Part shown: in pieces, positions 61,853 to 64,000 of the stretch | Layout: every line of letters begins with the position of its first letter | Numbering within the stretch: position 1 is the stretch's first letter | Assembly: GCA_900542295.1 (NCBI GenBank) | Contig: UQNJ01000002.1 | Coordinates: forward strand, 124,001-188,000 | Source of the DNA: an uncultured Eubacteriales bacterium | GTDB lineage: Bacteria; Bacillota; Clostridia; Peptostreptococcales; Anaerovoracaceae | Reading direction: 5' to 3' | DNA length: 64,000 bases | Position numbers and translations under genes: made by a program | Notes under the pieces: generated by a model | Told to the model about the DNA's origin: nothing | The model's input: the letters and a program-made list of their open reading frames with translations, nothing else | The model's database searches: none

Positions 61853-62788
61853 TTATATTTTCTCTGCTATTCTAAGCTTGGCGCTCCTTGCTCTCGGATT
61901 CTCTTCCGTCTCATTTTCAGACGGCACAACAGGCTTTCCGGTAATCTTTTTTATATCTGCCTTCTTGCCGCAGATACAAACAGGAAATTCCTTCGGACAC
62001 GTACATGGATTAGCCCTTTTGTTGAATACATCCTTCACTATTCTGTCTTCAAGAGAATGAAATGTTATTATACAAAGTCTTCCCCCCGGTGCAAGAACAT
62101 CGCAGAATTCTTCCACTGCCCTTTGAAGCTGACCAAGTTCGTCGTTAACTTCTATCCTTATCGCCTGAAATGTACGCTTTGCAGGATGAGGGCCTGTCCT
62201 TCTTGCTGCTGCCGGTATTGCCTTTTTAATAATCTCAACCAGTTCAAAAGTTGTCTCTACAGGCTTGTCCTTTCGGCTCTTTACTATAAAGTCAGCTATT
62301 CTTGAAGCCCATCTTTCTTCTCCGTATTTTGAAATAATCTCAGCAAGTTCCTTTTGACTGTAATCATTTACTACATCATATGCTGTAAAATCATCGTCCT
62401 GACTCATTCTCATATCAAGCGGAGCATCATTCATATAAGAAAATCCCCTCTGAGGGTTGTCCAGTTGAAACGAAGATACACCCAAATCCAAAAGTGCTCC
62501 GTCAACTCTTTCTAAAGAAAGTTCTTCAAGAACTTGTTTTATATCCGAATAGTTACTCTGCACAAAATGTTTATTGCAATTAAAATCTCTGAGCCTTTCG
62601 GAAGATGCATTCAGAGCGTCTTTATCCCTATCTATTCCTATAAGCGTTCCTTTATCACTGAGCTTTCTTAATATCGCTTCGCTGTGACCTCCCCCTCCAA
62701 GGGTTCCGTCAACATAGATTCCGTTTTCCTTTATGTTCAGTCCTTCTATACACTGCGTAAGCAGCACAGGGCAATGCCTGAATTCCAT
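61853..62788 (-). CDS. rsmH: 16S rRNA C1402 N4-methyltransferase RsmH
   Basis: This 311-aa methyltransferase has [32 protein letters not shown] (SAM site near residues 27-37), [18 protein letters not shown] and [26 protein letters not shown] sequence ([18 protein letters not shown]). It modifies the decoding centre. It is 12 bp after mraZ. Confidence 0.96.
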   Translation of the reverse strand: MEFRHCPVLLTQCIEGLNIKENGIYVDGTLGGGGHSEAILRKLSDKGTLIGIDRDKDALNASSERLRDFNCNKHFVQSNYSDIKQVLEELSLERVDGALLDLGVSSFQLDNPQRGFSYMNDAPLDMRMSQDDDFTAYDVVNDYSQKELAEIISKYGEERWASRIADFIVKSRKDKPVETTFELVEIIKKAIPAAARRTGPHPAKRTFQAIRIEVNDELGQLQRAVEEFCDVLAPGGRLCIITFHSLEDRIVKDVFNKRANPCTCPKEFPVCICGKKADIKKITGKPVVPSENETEENPRARSAKLRIAEKI

Positions 62789-62800
62789 AAATGCCCCCTA

Positions 62801-63232
62801 TCAGAAATTATATTCGGCCAGTGCATTTGCAAAGTCCTCTGCATCCATTCTGTTATCATTTTCAGGAGCTTCCCAGACATTCTTACTCCAGATTTCTATC
62901 TTAGACATCGCTCCCATGGTAACCAATTCCTTCTCTATACCTGCATATTCTCTCAATTCTGCCGGTATCACTATTCTTCCCTGTTTATCAAATTCACATT
63001 CGGCAGCATTAGCGCAAAAATGCCTTATAAATGCTCTGACTTTAGGATCAGATTCCGGAAGCTTCGCAATCTTTTCCATCTGTCCTTCCCAATCATCTTC
63101 TGTATATATATACAGACATTTGTCAAGGCCTTTAGTTAATATGCATCTATTTCCAAGCCCTGCTCTAAGCTTTGCGGGAACAATCATTCTGTTCTTTTCA
63201 TCTATGGAATTGTAAACCGTTCCCATGAACAT
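62801..63232 (-). CDS. mraZ: Transcriptional regulator MraZ
   Basis: This 143-aa protein has the standard length and double AbrB-like fold: MGTVYNSIDEKNRMIVPAKLR and CEFDKQGRIVIPAELREYAGI, each with a DxxxR core. MraZ binds short repeats upstream of its own gene and represses or activates the dcw operon. The ATG at 63232 follows AAAGGGG; a longer frame was rejected. The three 10-bp repeats it should bind are present at 63288-63313. Confidence 0.96.
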   Translation of the reverse strand: MFMGTVYNSIDEKNRMIVPAKLRAGLGNRCILTKGLDKCLYIYTEDDWEGQMEKIAKLPESDPKVRAFIRHFCANAAECEFDKQGRIVIPAELREYAGIEKELVTMGAMSKIEIWSKNVWEAPENDNRMDAEDFANALAEYNF

Positions 63233-63287
63233 AACTTGTTCCCCTTTCCTCAAAAAATCCAATTACATTTTTAGAGTTTATATTAAT

Positions 63288-63319
63288 ACCACTATACACC
63301 ATTTTTAACCACTTTACAA
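63288..63319 (-). promoter_or_regulatory. mraZ promoter overlapped by three MraZ-binding repeats
   Basis: On the minus strand TTGTAA (63319-63314), 17 bp, TATAGT (63296-63291). Three copies of R-TGGT (AGTGGT, ATGGT, AGTGGT) lie exactly 10 bp apart across the spacer and -10, the spacing known for MraZ-binding repeats. Binding here would block RNA polymerase, so MraZ probably represses the operon. Confidence 0.7.
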
Positions 63320-63349
63320 TACTATTTTAGGTTTTTTTGAGTTTATTTC

Positions 63350-63376
63350 ACCACATCAAAGAAAACTTCATATAAT
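63350..63376 (+). promoter_or_regulatory. Possible mother-cell sigma (SigK/SigE-like) promoter
   Basis: AC (63350-63351), 17 bp, CATATAAT (63369-63376) fits the loose SigK pattern AC-N16/17-CATANNNTA except the last base. TATAAT within it could also serve SigA, but no TTGACA-like -35 is seen. The cysteine-rich gene behind it makes a sporulation promoter plausible. Confidence 0.4.
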
Positions 63377-63412
63377 GTAATATCCAATTTTTTATAGAGA
63401 GGATTGTTTAAA

Positions 63413-64000
63413 ATGAATTGTTTAAAAAATAATTGCGCTTGTAAAAGCAAGGGAAGCAATTTAGTATATCTGACAAAAGTCTTTTTTGATGCCGAAGAAA
63501 ATGCTTCTCCAATACTGACGCCTATCACAAATTATACAGAATTCACACAGCAGCTTAGCATAGGCGGCGGATGCTCTGAAACTCAACAGCCTGTATGCTG
63601 TAATATATGCCATGAAATCTGCTGTTGCTGCTGTAATACTGGAAATAATTGCTCAGGTTTTGAAGTTACTCCGTGTACAACATTTGAAATAACCAACGCA
63701 TTTGTAGTTACCCGATCCTTTAATATTGCAAATGCATCACCTGAAACCAACCCTCAAATAACAGTAGACGGAATACCTGTAACAAATGTGACCTCTGAGG
63801 GAGGGCAGTTTCTCGGAGACATCAGCAATATAATGTCAGAAATATCCAAGTGCCCATGCACTTCTTCTTGTCTCAATAATTGCCCCGGAAACTTTGTGTT
63901 CCTTTCGGTGACCGGACCATGGAACCTAAGCGCTGTGATAGTTCTTGAGGGTAAGGCTTACGATAACGGCAAGGCCTGCAATTTCAGATTGTGCTTTACA
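63413..64000 (+). CDS. Cysteine-rich protein, probable spore surface component (3' end outside window)
   Basis: An open frame of 196 codons runs off the window end. It starts MNCLKNNCACKSKGSN with GAGAGG upstream. Around residues 54-78 are about ten cysteines, including the run CCCCC, and further pairs follow (CPCTSSC, CPGN). Between them is a beta-rich part (TTFEITNAFVVTRSFNIANA; FVFLSVTGPWNLSAVIVLEGK). There is no signal peptide. I do not recognise the family. Cys-rich composition without a signal and the promoter type suggest a disulfide-linked coat or exosporium protein. Confidence 0.6.
   Translation, partial: MNCLKNNCACKSKGSNLVYLTKVFFDAEENASPILTPITNYTEFTQQLSIGGGCSETQQPVCCNICHEICCCCCNTGNNCSGFEVTPCTTFEITNAFVVTRSFNIANASPETNPQITVDGIPVTNVTSEGGQFLGDISNIMSEISKCPCTSSCLNNCPGNFVFLSVTGPWNLSAVIVLEGKAYDNGKACNFRLCFT

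Noticed and set aside
63343..63528. Leftward 61-codon frame
   Set aside because: It overlaps the start of the rightward cysteine-rich gene and lacks a ribosome site.

Overview
The window looks like a chromosomal segment of a low-GC, anaerobic, spore-forming Clostridia-type Firmicute. The reasons are the AT-rich composition, strong AGGAGG ribosome sites, UUG/GUG starts, a division and cell-wall (dcw) cluster with a PASTA-tailed SpoVD-type transpeptidase and a SpoVE/FtsW, SigI/RsgI, several radical SAM and ferredoxin proteins, and a cysteine-rich probable spore-surface protein at the right edge. The MurE DNPR motif points to meso-diaminopimelate peptidoglycan. A finer placement (an amino-acid-fermenting Clostridiales lineage) is inference only.

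Layout. 1-600: end of a purine operon (purE, then the first codons of purC, leftward). 0.87-1.5 kb: a TRIC-type channel protein. 1.5-8.95 kb: a leftward set of genes with a sigma-54 activator, a cytoplasmic beta-lactamase-fold protein lacking its nucleophile, and a sigma-54-promoted operon of M19 dipeptidase, APC permease and transglutaminase-like protein. 9.1-11.2 kb: a radical SAM/SPASM protein and a CHAP protein. 11.3-13.7 kb: a membrane protein and SigI-RsgI. 13.7-15.8 kb: a polyphosphate-type locus (two DUF4956 genes and a VTC-domain gene) with two apparent frameshifts. 16-19.7 kb: NifX-like proteins, two MinD-type ATPases with ferredoxin inserts, a DUF134 regulator, a ferredoxin and a NapH-like protein, resembling the orange-protein (ORP) gene set. 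19.9-21.4 kb: thioredoxin, a rhodanese lipoprotein and an SDR. 21.5-24.8 kb: Nudix, DHFR-like, GNAT and TPR-DUF4261 genes, the last fused to a response-regulator remnant. 25.3-27.3 kb: rpsB-tsf. 28.3-34.7 kb: a second peptide/amino-acid operon (M20, racemase, M28, AGCS symporter) with a FadR-type regulator and repeated operators. 34.9-35.3 kb: tRNA-Asn, -Leu and -fMet. 35.4-48.2 kb: TPR protein, two radical SAM proteins, argS, DUF523, mutS2, zapA, pheT, pheS and a SpoU methyltransferase. 48.3-63.3 kb: the dcw cluster from mraZ to ftsZ, without ftsA, murB or murC. 63.4-64 kb: the cysteine-rich protein, rightward and cut by the window end.

The most interesting points are: (i) three near-identical 15-bp palindromes, each centred about 41 bp upstream of a predicted start site, in front of the ferredoxin/NapH, thioredoxin and SDR/rhodanese units, which suggests an undescribed redox regulon; (ii) the sigma-54 module with a predicted pseudo-beta-lactamase, a near-consensus -24/-12 promoter and a dyad shared with the activator's own promoter; (iii) operator repeats around the FadR-type regulator; and (iv) small-scale gene decay (response-regulator/TPR chimera, frameshifted polyphosphate genes, amidohydrolase remnant). 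All functions come from motif recognition by eye; no database search was run.
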